Positions 33,041 through 41,874 of a stretch of DNA of 64,000 bases are shown piece after piece. This DNA comes from CAZNVB01 sp964651495. GTDB lineage: Bacteria; Acidobacteriota; Aminicenantia; Aminicenantales; UBA8522. The notes under the pieces were generated by a model. That model was not told the origin of the DNA. It saw only the letters and a list, made by a program, of their open reading frames with translations, and ran no database searches. The position numbers and the translations under genes are program-made. Location of the stretch: contig CAZYWP010000004.1 of assembly GCA_964651495.1 (NCBI GenBank), forward strand, positions 1-64,000, written 5' to 3'. Numbering within the stretch: position 1 is the stretch's first letter; each line of letters starts with the position of its first letter.

Positions 33041-34387
33041 TTAAAATTTATAGCTGATCGAGAGGTTCGGAACGAACATCTTCATGTCATAGACTCCGGG
33101 CATCGACGACTCATATTCTGGGTCGAGGAGCCATTTGGCAAAATCGACGTCTCTCTCCTTGCCCATGAGATATTCAAACCCGAAGTCAAGCACCAGGCCG
33201 CCCAGGTCATACCCCAGACCGATGGTGAAGACATGAAAATCATAACTCGGCAGAAGAATATTCAGAGTTTTGTTGGGAGCCGGGGCGGGATCATAATAAT
33301 AGCCGGCGCGAAGTCCCACATTCTGATAGAGCATGTACTCGCCGCCGAACCGGATCTGGAGTGCGTCTTTCCATTTGAGCGGCGTGATATTATTCCCCGC
33401 GGCCGTCATGAACAGGCTCCAGGAAATATCTTTGAAGTTGGTTTCGATCTCGTCGAGCTGCGACCAGTGCGTCCACTGCAGGTCGGCGGTCAACGTCAGG
33501 TCGGTCATCGGACGGAGAGCCACACCGGCGGCGACCCACCAGGGCCAAGTGATCTCTCTCTCGGAGTCGGACGTCTCTTTATAGCCGAGCAGGGTGACGT
33601 TGGAGATGGTCGTTTCGCCCTTGAAATTCACCTTGCTGGGGGTCCTGATGGTCGCGCCGAAGCTGAGCATATCGCTGGCCTTCACCAGGACTCCAAAGGT
33701 CGCCCCGAACCCCCATCCGTTTTGACTGTCCTCGTACTGGCCAAGATCAACCACATAAGGATCTACGGAAATTTCCGCCGCGCCGGCCCATCTCTTAAGC
33801 GAAAACATCCCGTAATTGATGTTGAGAGCCGCGCCTATGGAGACCATTTCATTGACCTGGTAGGCGATAGCCGGGGAAAAAGTCAACAGCCCGACCCGGC
33901 TTTCCCAGAGATTGGCAGAACTTGTCTGCGTGGAAGGAAGCCCCAAGGAAAAGTTTTGCAGGCCGACGAAATCCTCGCCGTCCCAGGCCGCTCCGAGCCC
34001 GGAGGGCACATAGACGGCGATGCCGGCCACGAGGGACTCACTGAAAGGATAATAATACGCCGCCATGCCCGAAAGATAATGCTTGCTCTGAGATTCAGCG
34101 TCGACGATGGTCAGCAGTTGGGCGGTCTGGGTCGGCGCCTGCATCAGATAAGTCGAGGAAGGGATGACATCCGTCCCGTAGAAACCGAAGTACTGTTTCT
34201 TGAACTGGGCGATCCCCGCCGGGTTCCAGTAGACCGCGCTGAAGTCATCGGCCAGCCCGACGAACGCCCCTCCCATGGACAGGGCACGCGTGCCCAGGCT
34301 GTTGAGGTTTAACCCGTTGGCCAGAGCGAGAGAGCTGAGGCCGAAGCAAAGAACGAGAACAAGCCATGCCGTGGTTTTTGTCTTCAT
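33041..34387 (-). CDS. Outer-membrane protein, OmpP1/FadL/TodX family
   Basis: 448 residues with a signal peptide (1-23, ending ALAN). The family hatch sequence is clear: GLNLNSLGTRALSMGGAFVGLADDFSAVYWNPAGIAQF, including the NPAG motif, and the protein ends in a beta-strand with terminal Phe (NLSISYKF), the barrel sorting signal. Members are monomeric barrels that take up long-chain fatty acids or other hydrophobic compounds. AGGAGG lies 5 bases before the ATG, and a promoter is predicted about 40 bases upstream. Substrate unknown. Confidence 0.93.
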   Translation of the reverse strand: MKTKTTAWLVLVLCFGLSSLALANGLNLNSLGTRALSMGGAFVGLADDFSAVYWNPAGIAQFKKQYFGFYGTDVIPSSTYLMQAPTQTAQLLTIVDAESQSKHYLSGMAAYYYPFSESLVAGIAVYVPSGLGAAWDGEDFVGLQNFSLGLPSTQTSSANLWESRVGLLTFSPAIAYQVNEMVSIGAALNINYGMFSLKRWAGAAEISVDPYVVDLGQYEDSQNGWGFGATFGVLVKASDMLSFGATIRTPSKVNFKGETTISNVTLLGYKETSDSEREITWPWWVAAGVALRPMTDLTLTADLQWTHWSQLDEIETNFKDISWSLFMTAAGNNITPLKWKDALQIRFGGEYMLYQNVGLRAGYYYDPAPAPNKTLNILLPSYDFHVFTIGLGYDLGGLVLDFGFEYLMGKERDVDFAKWLLDPEYESSMPGVYDMKMFVPNLSISYKF

Positions 34388-34428
34388 CTAACCTCCTGAC
34401 GGAATTCCGGATTTCTCTCCTTATTATT

Positions 34429-34456
34429 TCTATATGTTTACTATATTATGGGACAA
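34429..34456 (-). promoter_or_regulatory. Predicted promoter of the FadL-like porin gene
   Basis: Minus-strand TTGTCC (34451-34456), 16-base spacer, TATAGA (34429-34434) within an AT-rich patch. The leader of about 35 bases ends in a consensus AGGAGG. The -35 box is only moderate. Confidence 0.45.
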
Positions 34457-34510
34457 ATTGCAATCGCCCTCCCCGACTTTGGGAGAGCGGCCGGGTGCGA
34501 AATCCGCCCC

Positions 34511-37090
34511 CTACTCTTTCTTGAAGACGAGCTTCTGGTCCTTGTCCGTATCGATCTTGACCGTATCACCTTCCCCGTAGATTCCTTCCAGGAGCCGGAG
34601 CGCCAAGGGATTCTGGATGTCCTGCTGGATGGCCCGCTTCAGCGGCCGCGCTCCGTAGACCGGGTCAAAGCCCCGCTCGGCCAGCCGCTCTTTGGCCCTT
34701 GGCGATATCTCCAGGCGGATATGTCTCTCCTCTAACCGGCGCCGTAGTCCGTCAAGCTGGATGTCGACGATCTTGAGCAGAGTCGCCTTGTCGAGCGCCC
34801 GAAAAATAACGATCTCATCGATGCGGTTGAGGAATTCCGGCCGGAACGAGCTCTCCAGGATCTTTTTGACCTCGTGCTCCATGGTCTCATAATCCTGGCT
34901 GAACTCTTTGATCAGCGTGCTCCCGAGATTGGAGGTCATGATGATGATGGTGTTGCGGAAATCGACCGTCCTTCCCTTCCCATCCGTCAGCCGGCCGTCG
35001 TCCAGGATCTGGAGGAGGACATTGAAGATGTCCGGATGGGCCTTTTCAACTTCGTCCAGGAGGACGATTGAATACGGGCGCCTCTTGACGGCCTCGGTCA
35101 GCTGGCCGCCCTCCTCGTACCCGACATATCCGGGGGGCGCCCCGACGAGGCGCGACACGGTATGCTTCTCCATGTATTCCGACATATCGAGCCGGACCAT
35201 GGCCCTCTCGTCGCTGAACAGGAACTCGGCCAGGGCGCGCGCCAGCTCCGTCTTCCCGACACCGGTGGGCCCGAGAAAGATAAACGAGCCGAGGGGCCGC
35301 GCCGCATCCTGGATTCCGGCTCTGGCCCGCCGGATTGTGTCCGCGACCACCCTCAGGGCATGGTCTTGGCCGACCACCCTCCGGCGCAGGGTGTCCTCCA
35401 TCCGGATCAGCCGTTCCACGTCGCCCTCGAGCATCCTGGACAGGGGGATTCCCGTCCAGCGCGAGACGACTTCGGCCACGTCCTCCTCGTCCACCTCCTC
35501 TTTGAGCATCTTCCCCTTCTGCTGGACCTGGGCCAGCCGGCCGGAGACCTTCTCCATCTCTTTGGACGTCTCGACCAGCTGGCCGTAGCGGATTTCGGCC
35601 ACGCGCTCAAGATCTCCCCGGCGCTCGGCGCTCTGCTCCTCCACTTTGAGGGCATCCTGCCGCTCCTTCAGCTTCTTCATCGCTTCGATCAGCTCTTTCT
35701 CCTGCTGCCAGTGGACTTTGAGGGAGGCGCTTTTTTCCCGCAGTTCGGCCAGTTCCTGGCTCAGCTTCTCCAGCCTCTCCTGGGAACTCGCGTCCCTCTC
35801 CTTTTTCAGAGCCTGCCGCTCCACTTCAAGCTGCAGGATGCGGCGCTCGAGCTCGTCGATCTCCTCCGGCAGGCTGTCGATGGCGATGCGGATGCGGGAG
35901 GCGGCCTCATCGACCAGGTCGATGGCTTTATCGGGAAGATAGCGTCCGGAGATATAGCGTCCGGACAGGGTGGCCGCGGCGACGAGCGCCGCATCCTTGA
36001 TCTTGACGCCGTGATGGACCTCGTATTTCTCTTTCAGGCCCCGGAGAATCGAAATCGTCTCCTCCACCGAAGGCTCGCCGACCAGAACCTGCTGGAACCT
36101 CCGCTCCAGGGCGGCGTCTTTTTCGATGTATTTCTTATACTCATTGAGAGTGGTCGCGCCGACGCAGCGGAGCTCGCCGCGGGCCAGCGGCGGCTTGAGC
36201 ATGTTGGACGCGTCGACCGCTCCCTCGGCCGCCCCGGCACCGATGATGGTGTGGAGCTCGTCGATGAAGAGGATGATCTCTCCGCTGGCCTCCTTGATCT
36301 CCTTGAGGAGGGCCTTCAGCCGGTCCTCGAACTCTCCCCTGTATTTCGTCCCGGCCACGAGGGCGCCGATGTCCAGGGCGATGAGGCGTTTGTTCCGCAG
36401 CGACTGAGGAACGTCTCCGTTGGCGATGCGCTGGGCCAACCCCTCGACAATGGCCGTTTTGCCGACTCCCGCCTCGCCGATGAGCACGGGGTTGTTCTTG
36501 GTGCGCCGGGAGAGGACCTGGATGACCCGCCGGACCTCGTCTTCCCGGCCGATGACCGGGTCGAGCTTTCCCTCGCGGGCCAGGGCGGTCAGGTCCCTGG
36601 CATATCTCTGGAGGACCTGGTACTTGCCTTCAGGCTGCGGGTCGGTGATTCGTTGCGTCCCGCGCAGGGAGGCCAAGGCCTGGAGCACCGCCTCCTCCCG
36701 GACGCCGTTCTCCTCGAGAAGGCGGGCCGCCTGGCTCGTCTTGTCCTTGAGCATCGCCAGCAAGAGATGCTCGGTCGAAACATATTCATCCTTCAGCTGA
36801 TCGGCTTCCTTCTGGGCTTCGGTCATCGCCCGGCGGAGAGCAGAGGAGACATACGCTTCTGCCCCCTGGACTTGCGGCACACTCCGGAGCGACTCCTCGA
36901 GTCTTTCCCGGATCCTCGCCGCATCCGCCCCGATCTTGGACAGGACCGCTCCCACGATGTTCTCTTCCTGGTCGAGAAAGCTCCAGAGCAGGTGTTCCGG
37001 CCTCACTTCCTGATGGCCCATCTCTTCGGCTTTCGCCTGGGCCGCCTGGATGGCCTCCTGCGACATCACGGTGAATTTATCCCATTTCAT
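34511..37090 (-). CDS. clpB: Chaperone ClpB (Hsp100 disaggregase)
   Basis: 859 residues from the ATG at 37090, preceded by AAGGAGAG at 7 bases; in-frame sequence upstream to 37171 is not ClpB-like. The start MKWDKFTVMSQEAI is typical. Domains: N-terminal Clp repeats (1-145), NBD1 with GEAGVGKT and DELHT, a long coiled-coil M domain (about 400-530) and NBD2 with GPTGVGKT and LLDEVEKAHPD, then the C-terminal D2-small domain. It disaggregates proteins with DnaK. The gene lies 120 bases from the divergent acidic-protein gene. No CIRCE element is seen upstream. Confidence 0.96.
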   Translation of the reverse strand: MKWDKFTVMSQEAIQAAQAKAEEMGHQEVRPEHLLWSFLDQEENIVGAVLSKIGADAARIRERLEESLRSVPQVQGAEAYVSSALRRAMTEAQKEADQLKDEYVSTEHLLLAMLKDKTSQAARLLEENGVREEAVLQALASLRGTQRITDPQPEGKYQVLQRYARDLTALAREGKLDPVIGREDEVRRVIQVLSRRTKNNPVLIGEAGVGKTAIVEGLAQRIANGDVPQSLRNKRLIALDIGALVAGTKYRGEFEDRLKALLKEIKEASGEIILFIDELHTIIGAGAAEGAVDASNMLKPPLARGELRCVGATTLNEYKKYIEKDAALERRFQQVLVGEPSVEETISILRGLKEKYEVHHGVKIKDAALVAAATLSGRYISGRYLPDKAIDLVDEAASRIRIAIDSLPEEIDELERRILQLEVERQALKKERDASSQERLEKLSQELAELREKSASLKVHWQQEKELIEAMKKLKERQDALKVEEQSAERRGDLERVAEIRYGQLVETSKEMEKVSGRLAQVQQKGKMLKEEVDEEDVAEVVSRWTGIPLSRMLEGDVERLIRMEDTLRRRVVGQDHALRVVADTIRRARAGIQDAARPLGSFIFLGPTGVGKTELARALAEFLFSDERAMVRLDMSEYMEKHTVSRLVGAPPGYVGYEEGGQLTEAVKRRPYSIVLLDEVEKAHPDIFNVLLQILDDGRLTDGKGRTVDFRNTIIIMTSNLGSTLIKEFSQDYETMEHEVKKILESSFRPEFLNRIDEIVIFRALDKATLLKIVDIQLDGLRRRLEERHIRLEISPRAKERLAERGFDPVYGARPLKRAIQQDIQNPLALRLLEGIYGEGDTVKIDTDKDQKLVFKKE

Positions 37091-37164
37091 CTGACTCTCT
37101 CCTTGTCTTTTTAGTATGCCAAAAATCCGGCGCTTTTGAAAAGACGCCGAGGGAAAAATATTTC

Positions 37165-37192
37165 TTGACAAAATATTAGAATGCGCTATTTT
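37165..37192 (+). promoter_or_regulatory. Predicted promoter of the acidic protein gene
   Basis: Perfect TTGACA (37165-37170), 16-base spacer, TATTTT (37187-37192). The leader would be only about 11 bases and contains GGGAG just before the ATG. Confidence 0.5.
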
Positions 37193-37209
37193 TTTCCTGG
37201 GAGCAAGTT

Positions 37210-37539
37210 ATGGAAGAGATCGAAATCACGAGCTGGCTGACCCTGGACGCGATCAAGAAAAGGGCCAAAATCGAGGAGACCGTCGGCAACCTGCAGACGG
37301 AGCACAGCATGTCTGTTTTCTGCACCATCGAGGACGACTACCTGGAACTCTACTACAGCGACTCGGCGGCCAACTATCTGCGCCGCTACGAAGTCCGGGA
37401 TGAATTCGACCTGGCCATGGAGCAAAGGAAGGAAGAGGACGGCGAGGCTCCCTACGAGGAAGAAGAGCGCGATTACGACGAGGACTGCGAGGAAGAGGAA
37501 GAATTCGACAGCGTCGAGGACGAGACGGACCGCTCCTGA
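37210..37539 (+). CDS. Conserved-looking small acidic protein of unknown function
   Basis: 109 residues. The first 75 form a compact mixed region (ITSWLTLDAIKKRAKIEETV, then VFCTIEDDYLELYYSDSAANYLRRYEV); the last 35 are almost all Glu and Asp with a few Tyr, Arg and one Cys. It has its own promoter and a GGGAG ribosome site, and reading-frame codon use resembles the neighbours, so it is likely real. It is divergent from clpB and convergent with mutS. I do not recognise the family. The acidic tail could mimic nucleic acid or bind cations or basic proteins, but nothing proves this. Confidence 0.65.
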   Translation: MEEIEITSWLTLDAIKKRAKIEETVGNLQTEHSMSVFCTIEDDYLELYYSDSAANYLRRYEVRDEFDLAMEQRKEEDGEAPYEEEERDYDEDCEEEEEFDSVEDETDRS

Positions 37540-37593
37540 TCTCGGTCTTCCGCGGTCTGTAAAAATGAAGGGGGGATGCTCACGGACGGGGCG

Positions 37594-40221
37594 TCACGTC
37601 TTCCTGAGTTTTTCCTTGAGTTGATGCAGGAAGTTCAGCGCCTCGAGGGGAGTCAGGGCAGAGATATCTGAAGTGTCGATTTCTGCTTTGATCTCCAGCA
37701 GCCGCTCCCGTTCTCGATCTTCCCTGAAGAGCAGGAGCTGAGCCCTGTCCCGCCAGCGCCGGGCGCGGTAGGCCAGGCGCGGCAGCCCGGATTCATCGAG
37801 CTCGAGTTTCTCTAAGTTGGACAGGACTTCCTTGGACCGGTCGATGACGGCTGGGGGGATGCCGGCCAGCTTGGCGACCTGAATTCCGTAGCTCTGGTCG
37901 GACGGCCCGGGCGCGATCTTTCTGAGGAAAATGATCCCGTCTTTCCATTCCTGGACCGAGACATGGTGATTTTTGATCCGCTTCATGGTCCGGGCCAAAT
38001 CGGTCAGCTCGTGATAATGGGTGGCGAAGAGCGTCCTGGCCCGGATATCCTCTTTCTCGTGAAGGTATTCCGCCACCGCCCAGGCGATGCTCAACCCGTC
38101 GAAGGTGCTCGTTCCTCGGCCGACCTCATCGAGCAGGATGAGGCTCCGCGGAGTGGCGTTGTTCAGGATGTTGGCCGTCTCGAGCATCTCGACCATGAAC
38201 GTGGACTGGCCGACATTGAGGAAATCCATGGCCCCGATGCGGGTGAAGATTCGGTCGACCACACCCAGCTCCGCTGCTGCTGCCGGGACGAATGATCCCA
38301 TCTGGGCCAGGATCGAGACCAGTGCCGTCTGCCTCAGATAGGTCGACTTTCCCCCCATGTTCGGCCCGGTGATGATGAGGATTTGGTTATCGTCGCGGTC
38401 CAGCCGGGTATCGTTGGGGATAAAAGGCTCGCCCGTGGTCATCTCGATGACCGGATGCCGCCCGTCTCTGATCGAGATCCGGTCCTGGCCGTCGACAACC
38501 GGCCGGCAGTAATTCCTCTGGGCGGCCAGCTCAGCCAGGGAAGACAGGACGTCGAGGCGGGCGACGGCGGCGGTTATCCGCTGCAGCCGCTCGGTCTCCC
38601 GGGCGACCCTCTCGCGGACCTCGAGATAGAGCCGGTGTTCGACCTCGGCTATCATTTCCTCGGCCGTGAGGACTTTCTCTTCGTACTCCTTGAGTTCAGG
38701 CGTGAGGAACCGTTCCGAGCCGAGCAGCGTCTGCTTCCTTATATAATCCGCCGGGATGAGGTGCAGGTTGGGCTTGGTCACCTCGATGTAATAACCAAAA
38801 ATCTTGTTATGGCGAACCTTGAGAGAGGAGATCCCCGTTCGTTCGCGTTCCCTTTTCTCCAGCTGGGAGATGAACGACTTGCCGGACCGGCTGATTTCGC
38901 TGAGCTCGTCGAGCTCAGGATTATATCCCCGCTTGATGATCCCACCCTCGGTCAGCAGAAAGGCCGGCTCGTCGAGGATGGCGCCGTCGATGAGCCGGAC
39001 GAGGTCCGCAGCGCTGTCCCAGCCGGAATAAGTTTCGGCATTCAGGCGGGACGATAGCGTTCGCAGCAAGCCCTGGATTTCGGGCAGGGGCAGAAGAGAT
39101 CTCTTCAGGGCGATCAGGTCGCGCGGATGGGCGGCGGCCAGGGAGATCTTTCCCGTGAGCCGCTCCAGGTCGAGGATTCCCTTCAGAAGTTCCCGCAGCT
39201 CTCGGCGTTCGACGGTCAGTCCGAGCCATTCTTCGACGGCATCCAGCCTGGCGGTGATGGCGGCCGGGTCGAGGAGAGGCTCGAGGAGCCAGTTCTTCAG
39301 CAGGCGGGCGCCGATGGACGTGACGGTCTGATCGATGACGTCGAGGAGCGAATCCTTCACCCGGCCGTCCCTCAGGTTCCTGACGAGCTCGAGGTTTCTT
39401 ATGGTGGAGGCGTCGAGGGTCATGTGCTGACTGGCGTGGAAATAGCTGATTTTCCGGACCAGGGACAGAGTATCTTTCCGGACTTTCTTCAGGTAATAGA
39501 GCAGGCCGCCTCCGGCCGAGACGGCCAGCCTCTTCCCTTCTAGGCCGAACCCAGCCAGCGAGCCGACCTCGAAGTGCTGCAGGAGCAGGGTTTGAGTGTG
39601 GGCGTAATCGAAGACCCAGGCTTCGACGGGACTGCGGAGAAATGGAGCCAAGTCATTTTCGGCCGTAATCCGCTGGACCGTCGCGTCTTGGTCTGCAGAA
39701 AAGACCACCTCCTTCGGCGCCGCGCGGAAGAGCTCATCGGCCAGGTTCCTCAGCTCGCCGCCCGTCCCCTCGGTCACGCGGAGACTGCCCGATGCCAGGT
39801 CGATCAGGGCCAGCCCCCACCCTTTTTCCTCGATGCAGAGGCCGGCGATGAAGACGCTCTCCTTGGCGCCTTCTATCTCCACCTCTACGGCCGTGCCCGG
39901 CGTCAGGACCTTGACCACATCGCGCTTCACCACTCCCCTGGCTGTCCTGGGGTCTTCGACCTGCTCACAGACGGCCACTTTGAAGCCTTTCTTGAGGAGC
40001 TTGGCCAGGTAGGGGTTGACGGCATGATAGGGGACTCCGCACATCGGAATTTTCTGGCGGGAAGTCAGGGCGATCTCCAGGATAGGAGAAGCGATCTTGG
40101 CATCCTCATAGAACATTTCGTAGAAATCGCCCAGCCGGAAGAAGAGGATCGCATCCTGGTGGTCCTTTTTGATGCGGAGGTACTGATTCATCATCGGGGT
40201 GGTGAGGTTTTCGCGCGACAT
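37594..40221 (-). CDS. mutS: DNA mismatch repair protein MutS
   Basis: 875 residues. The mismatch-recognition F-x-E motif is in GDFYEMFYEDA (about 30-40). The connector, lever and clamp domains follow, then the ABC-type ATPase: Walker A TGPNMGGKST, the STFMVEM signature region, Walker B LILLDEVGRGTSTFDG and the His switch FATHYHELT. It recognises mismatches and recruits MutL, which is not in the window. A very good promoter ends only 10 bases before the ATG, so the transcript would be nearly leaderless. It follows the DUF2156 gene on the same strand. Confidence 0.97.
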   Translation of the reverse strand: MSRENLTTPMMNQYLRIKKDHQDAILFFRLGDFYEMFYEDAKIASPILEIALTSRQKIPMCGVPYHAVNPYLAKLLKKGFKVAVCEQVEDPRTARGVVKRDVVKVLTPGTAVEVEIEGAKESVFIAGLCIEEKGWGLALIDLASGSLRVTEGTGGELRNLADELFRAAPKEVVFSADQDATVQRITAENDLAPFLRSPVEAWVFDYAHTQTLLLQHFEVGSLAGFGLEGKRLAVSAGGGLLYYLKKVRKDTLSLVRKISYFHASQHMTLDASTIRNLELVRNLRDGRVKDSLLDVIDQTVTSIGARLLKNWLLEPLLDPAAITARLDAVEEWLGLTVERRELRELLKGILDLERLTGKISLAAAHPRDLIALKRSLLPLPEIQGLLRTLSSRLNAETYSGWDSAADLVRLIDGAILDEPAFLLTEGGIIKRGYNPELDELSEISRSGKSFISQLEKRERERTGISSLKVRHNKIFGYYIEVTKPNLHLIPADYIRKQTLLGSERFLTPELKEYEEKVLTAEEMIAEVEHRLYLEVRERVARETERLQRITAAVARLDVLSSLAELAAQRNYCRPVVDGQDRISIRDGRHPVIEMTTGEPFIPNDTRLDRDDNQILIITGPNMGGKSTYLRQTALVSILAQMGSFVPAAAAELGVVDRIFTRIGAMDFLNVGQSTFMVEMLETANILNNATPRSLILLDEVGRGTSTFDGLSIAWAVAEYLHEKEDIRARTLFATHYHELTDLARTMKRIKNHHVSVQEWKDGIIFLRKIAPGPSDQSYGIQVAKLAGIPPAVIDRSKEVLSNLEKLELDESGLPRLAYRARRWRDRAQLLLFREDRERERLLEIKAEIDTSDISALTPLEALNFLHQLKEKLRKT

Positions 40222-40231
40222 CGGCGCCTAA

Positions 40232-40260
40232 ACTATACAGACAGGCAGGCAAATTATCAA
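40232..40260 (-). promoter_or_regulatory. Promoter of mutS giving an almost leaderless mRNA
   Basis: Minus-strand TTGATA (40255-40260), 17-base spacer and TATAGT (40232-40237), each 5 of 6 consensus. Ten bases separate the -10 from the ATG at 40221, so the transcript should start about 3-4 bases before the start codon. Confidence 0.65.
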
Positions 40261-40323
40261 GAAAGGCTCAGGGTTGGGGTCGTCAGCACGCTGATTCTCC
40301 CCAGCGAGGAAACAGCCGTCCTG

Positions 40324-41196
40324 TTATCCCCAGATATTATACTTCTTGACCATGTGGTGGGGATGATAGGAGGTCTTGGCCCGGCGAAGGCCGGGGTTGC
40401 CGTTGTCCTGCTCGCGGTTGATGAACCGGAAGTCGGACCAGGAGTTTTTGCTGAATTCACGGTTCATTAACTGGCTGAGCCCATCATAAGCCGGGTGGGC
40501 GATTTCGATGTGGACGAGAGCCGCATCCGGGGAAAATCCAGCGCCGATCGAGAAGGCGGCGATATCTCCCTCGACCTCGATGGCTCCGCCCACCAGGCCC
40601 ACATCGGCAAAGTGCTGGAACGCCTCCTCGATGACCTGCTTCCAGACGCCGGTGATAAACCCGTCGGTCGCGGCTTTGGCCCGGATCCACTCACCCAGCA
40701 GCCGGCGGCAGCTCTCGACGTGCTCGGGCGAGAGCTTGAGGTAGCGGAAGCCGTGAGTTTTTTCAAACTTCCGGATGCGGTTCCGCTTTCCGTCGTATTT
40801 TTTCCCCCTCAGATAGATTAGGTCTTCGGCCCGATAGACATAATCAAAATTGTCCCGGTCGGGCTCACAGCGGAAGCGGCGGCCGAATTTCAAGGCGAAC
40901 TCTTCGGGAACCCGGGAAATCCGGGGAGCAAAAGAGAAACACGTCTCTATGGTCTCCTCTATCCTGTTTCCGCCGATCGGTTGGAGGAAATAGGCCGGCT
41001 CGGATGGCGGCGCGCAGAGGATGCAGAGGTTGCCGTGGATGAAGGTAAATTTGGGACGTTCGAAATTCCTCCAGAGAAAAATATTGCCGAAATTGACTTC
41101 GCAAGCCTCTGAGGGATGGCGGGATATGAGAGACTCAACGACGGTCTTATCCTTGAGCTCAATCGGCTTAAATTCCGGAAACCGCGGCTGGTTCAT
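40324..41196 (-). CDS. DUF2156 protein (LPG synthetase/GNAT-like C-terminal domain family)
   Basis: 290 residues resembling the soluble DUF2156 proteins related to the catalytic half of MprF lysyl-phosphatidylglycerol synthases. Visible features include SEACEVNFGNIFLWR near the start, YLRGKKYDGKRNRIRKFEKTHGF (basic, tRNA-like binding) in the middle and FRFINREQDNGNPGLRRAKTSYHP at the end, all typical of the family. It could transfer an amino acid from aminoacyl-tRNA to a lipid or other acceptor, but no membrane half is present and the true substrate is unknown. The start overlaps the GNAT gene stop by 4 bases, so the two are co-expressed. Confidence 0.82.
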   Translation of the reverse strand: MNQPRFPEFKPIELKDKTVVESLISRHPSEACEVNFGNIFLWRNFERPKFTFIHGNLCILCAPPSEPAYFLQPIGGNRIEETIETCFSFAPRISRVPEEFALKFGRRFRCEPDRDNFDYVYRAEDLIYLRGKKYDGKRNRIRKFEKTHGFRYLKLSPEHVESCRRLLGEWIRAKAATDGFITGVWKQVIEEAFQHFADVGLVGGAIEVEGDIAAFSIGAGFSPDAALVHIEIAHPAYDGLSQLMNREFSKNSWSDFRFINREQDNGNPGLRRAKTSYHPHHMVKKYNIWG

Positions 41197-41600
41197 CGCT
41201 TTTTTATGACCATCACCCGGCAGAGTTCACGCCTGCAACCCTCGCACCAGTCGGCTTTTTTGACCATCGAGGCCGGGATAACGTCCGCCTCGCGGAACCC
41301 GAACCTGGCAAAATAGCCCGGGATCACCGTGGCTAGATAGATTTCAGCTTTGACCGCCCTGAGAAGAGCGCGGACCAGACGCGTCCCCAGCCCGCGGCCG
41401 CGCCGGGTCCCCTCCACGCCGAGCGCGCAGAGCTCCAGGCCGTCAGGGTGCTTTTTGAGCCCGCAGATGCCGAGGACCTTCTCCCCGTCTGCCGCCACCC
41501 AGAAATCATCCGCGGCCATGCCCGCGTAGTCAAGATTCAATCTCTGAGCCAGGGTGAGGATCTGAGGAAAATCAGGCTGACGGGCTTTTCTGATGCGCAT
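41193..41600 (-). CDS. GNAT-family N-acetyltransferase
   Basis: 135 residues from the ATG at 41600. The acetyl-CoA-binding motif A is ALGVEGTRRGRGLGTRLVRALL (R-x-x-G-x-G/A pattern), followed by YLATVIPGYFARFGFRE, the typical motif B. A C-terminal CEGCRRELCRV has three cysteines. The perfect extended -10 (TGTTATAAT) ends 7 bases from the ATG, giving a leaderless transcript; an in-frame start further up would lie before transcription begins and reach into the MITE. Argininosuccinate-type or ribosomal-protein acetylation are possible; the substrate is unknown. It overlaps the DUF2156 gene by 4 bases. Confidence 0.88.
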   Translation of the reverse strand: MRIRKARQPDFPQILTLAQRLNLDYAGMAADDFWVAADGEKVLGICGLKKHPDGLELCALGVEGTRRGRGLGTRLVRALLRAVKAEIYLATVIPGYFARFGFREADVIPASMVKKADWCEGCRRELCRVMVIKKR

Positions 41601-41607
41601 CGCCGCT

Positions 41608-41616
41608 ATTATAACA
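41608..41616 (-). promoter_or_regulatory. Extended -10 promoter of the GNAT gene (leaderless)
   Basis: Minus-strand TGTTATAAT: perfect TATAAT at 41608-41613 with the TG of an extended -10. Only seven bases separate it from the ATG at 41600, so transcription should begin at or one base before the start codon. No convincing -35 box. The MITE copy begins 22 bases further upstream. Confidence 0.6.
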
Positions 41617-41637
41617 TGATTAGCGCGGGCTGCTCGC

Positions 41638-41821
41638 GGAGGCATCTCTGTTTCCGTGATTTGGCTCGACGGCCAAGAGAGGGTGGCATGGCGCCAGTCC
41701 CCGCACCGCCCGGAGCGAAGGGGACCCCTCTCTTGACGGGTGCGGAGCGAGGACGGACGGGGACGCGCCGTGACAGGACCCTATTCCAGATCTATGTTAT
41801 CACGGAAACAGAGATACGATT
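41638..41821 (+). mobile_element. 184-bp MITE-like element, copy 2, with 9-bp target site duplication
   Basis: Same length and orientation as the copy at 4361-4544, with 8 differences in 184 positions. The terminal inverted repeats lie at 41642-41660 and 41799-41817 (18 of 19 match). The flanking 9-bp duplication is GCTGCTCGC (41629-41637) and GCTGCCCGC (41822-41830), with one mismatch. The internal hairpin-forming sequences are conserved. It sits between the divergent GNAT and pgsA genes, just outside both promoters, so it could influence either one. Confidence 0.88.
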
Positions 41822-41837
41822 GCTGCCCGCGGCAGGT

Positions 41838-41866
41838 TTGACAAGAAAGGGACGCTGTAGTATACC
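41838..41866 (+). promoter_or_regulatory. Predicted promoter of pgsA (leaderless or nearly so)
   Basis: Perfect TTGACA (41838-41843), 17-base spacer and TATACC (41861-41866). Eight bases separate it from the ATG at 41875, so the mRNA should start within about two bases of the start codon; no Shine-Dalgarno sequence is present. Confidence 0.65.
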
Positions 41867-41874
41867 TCAGAAAA

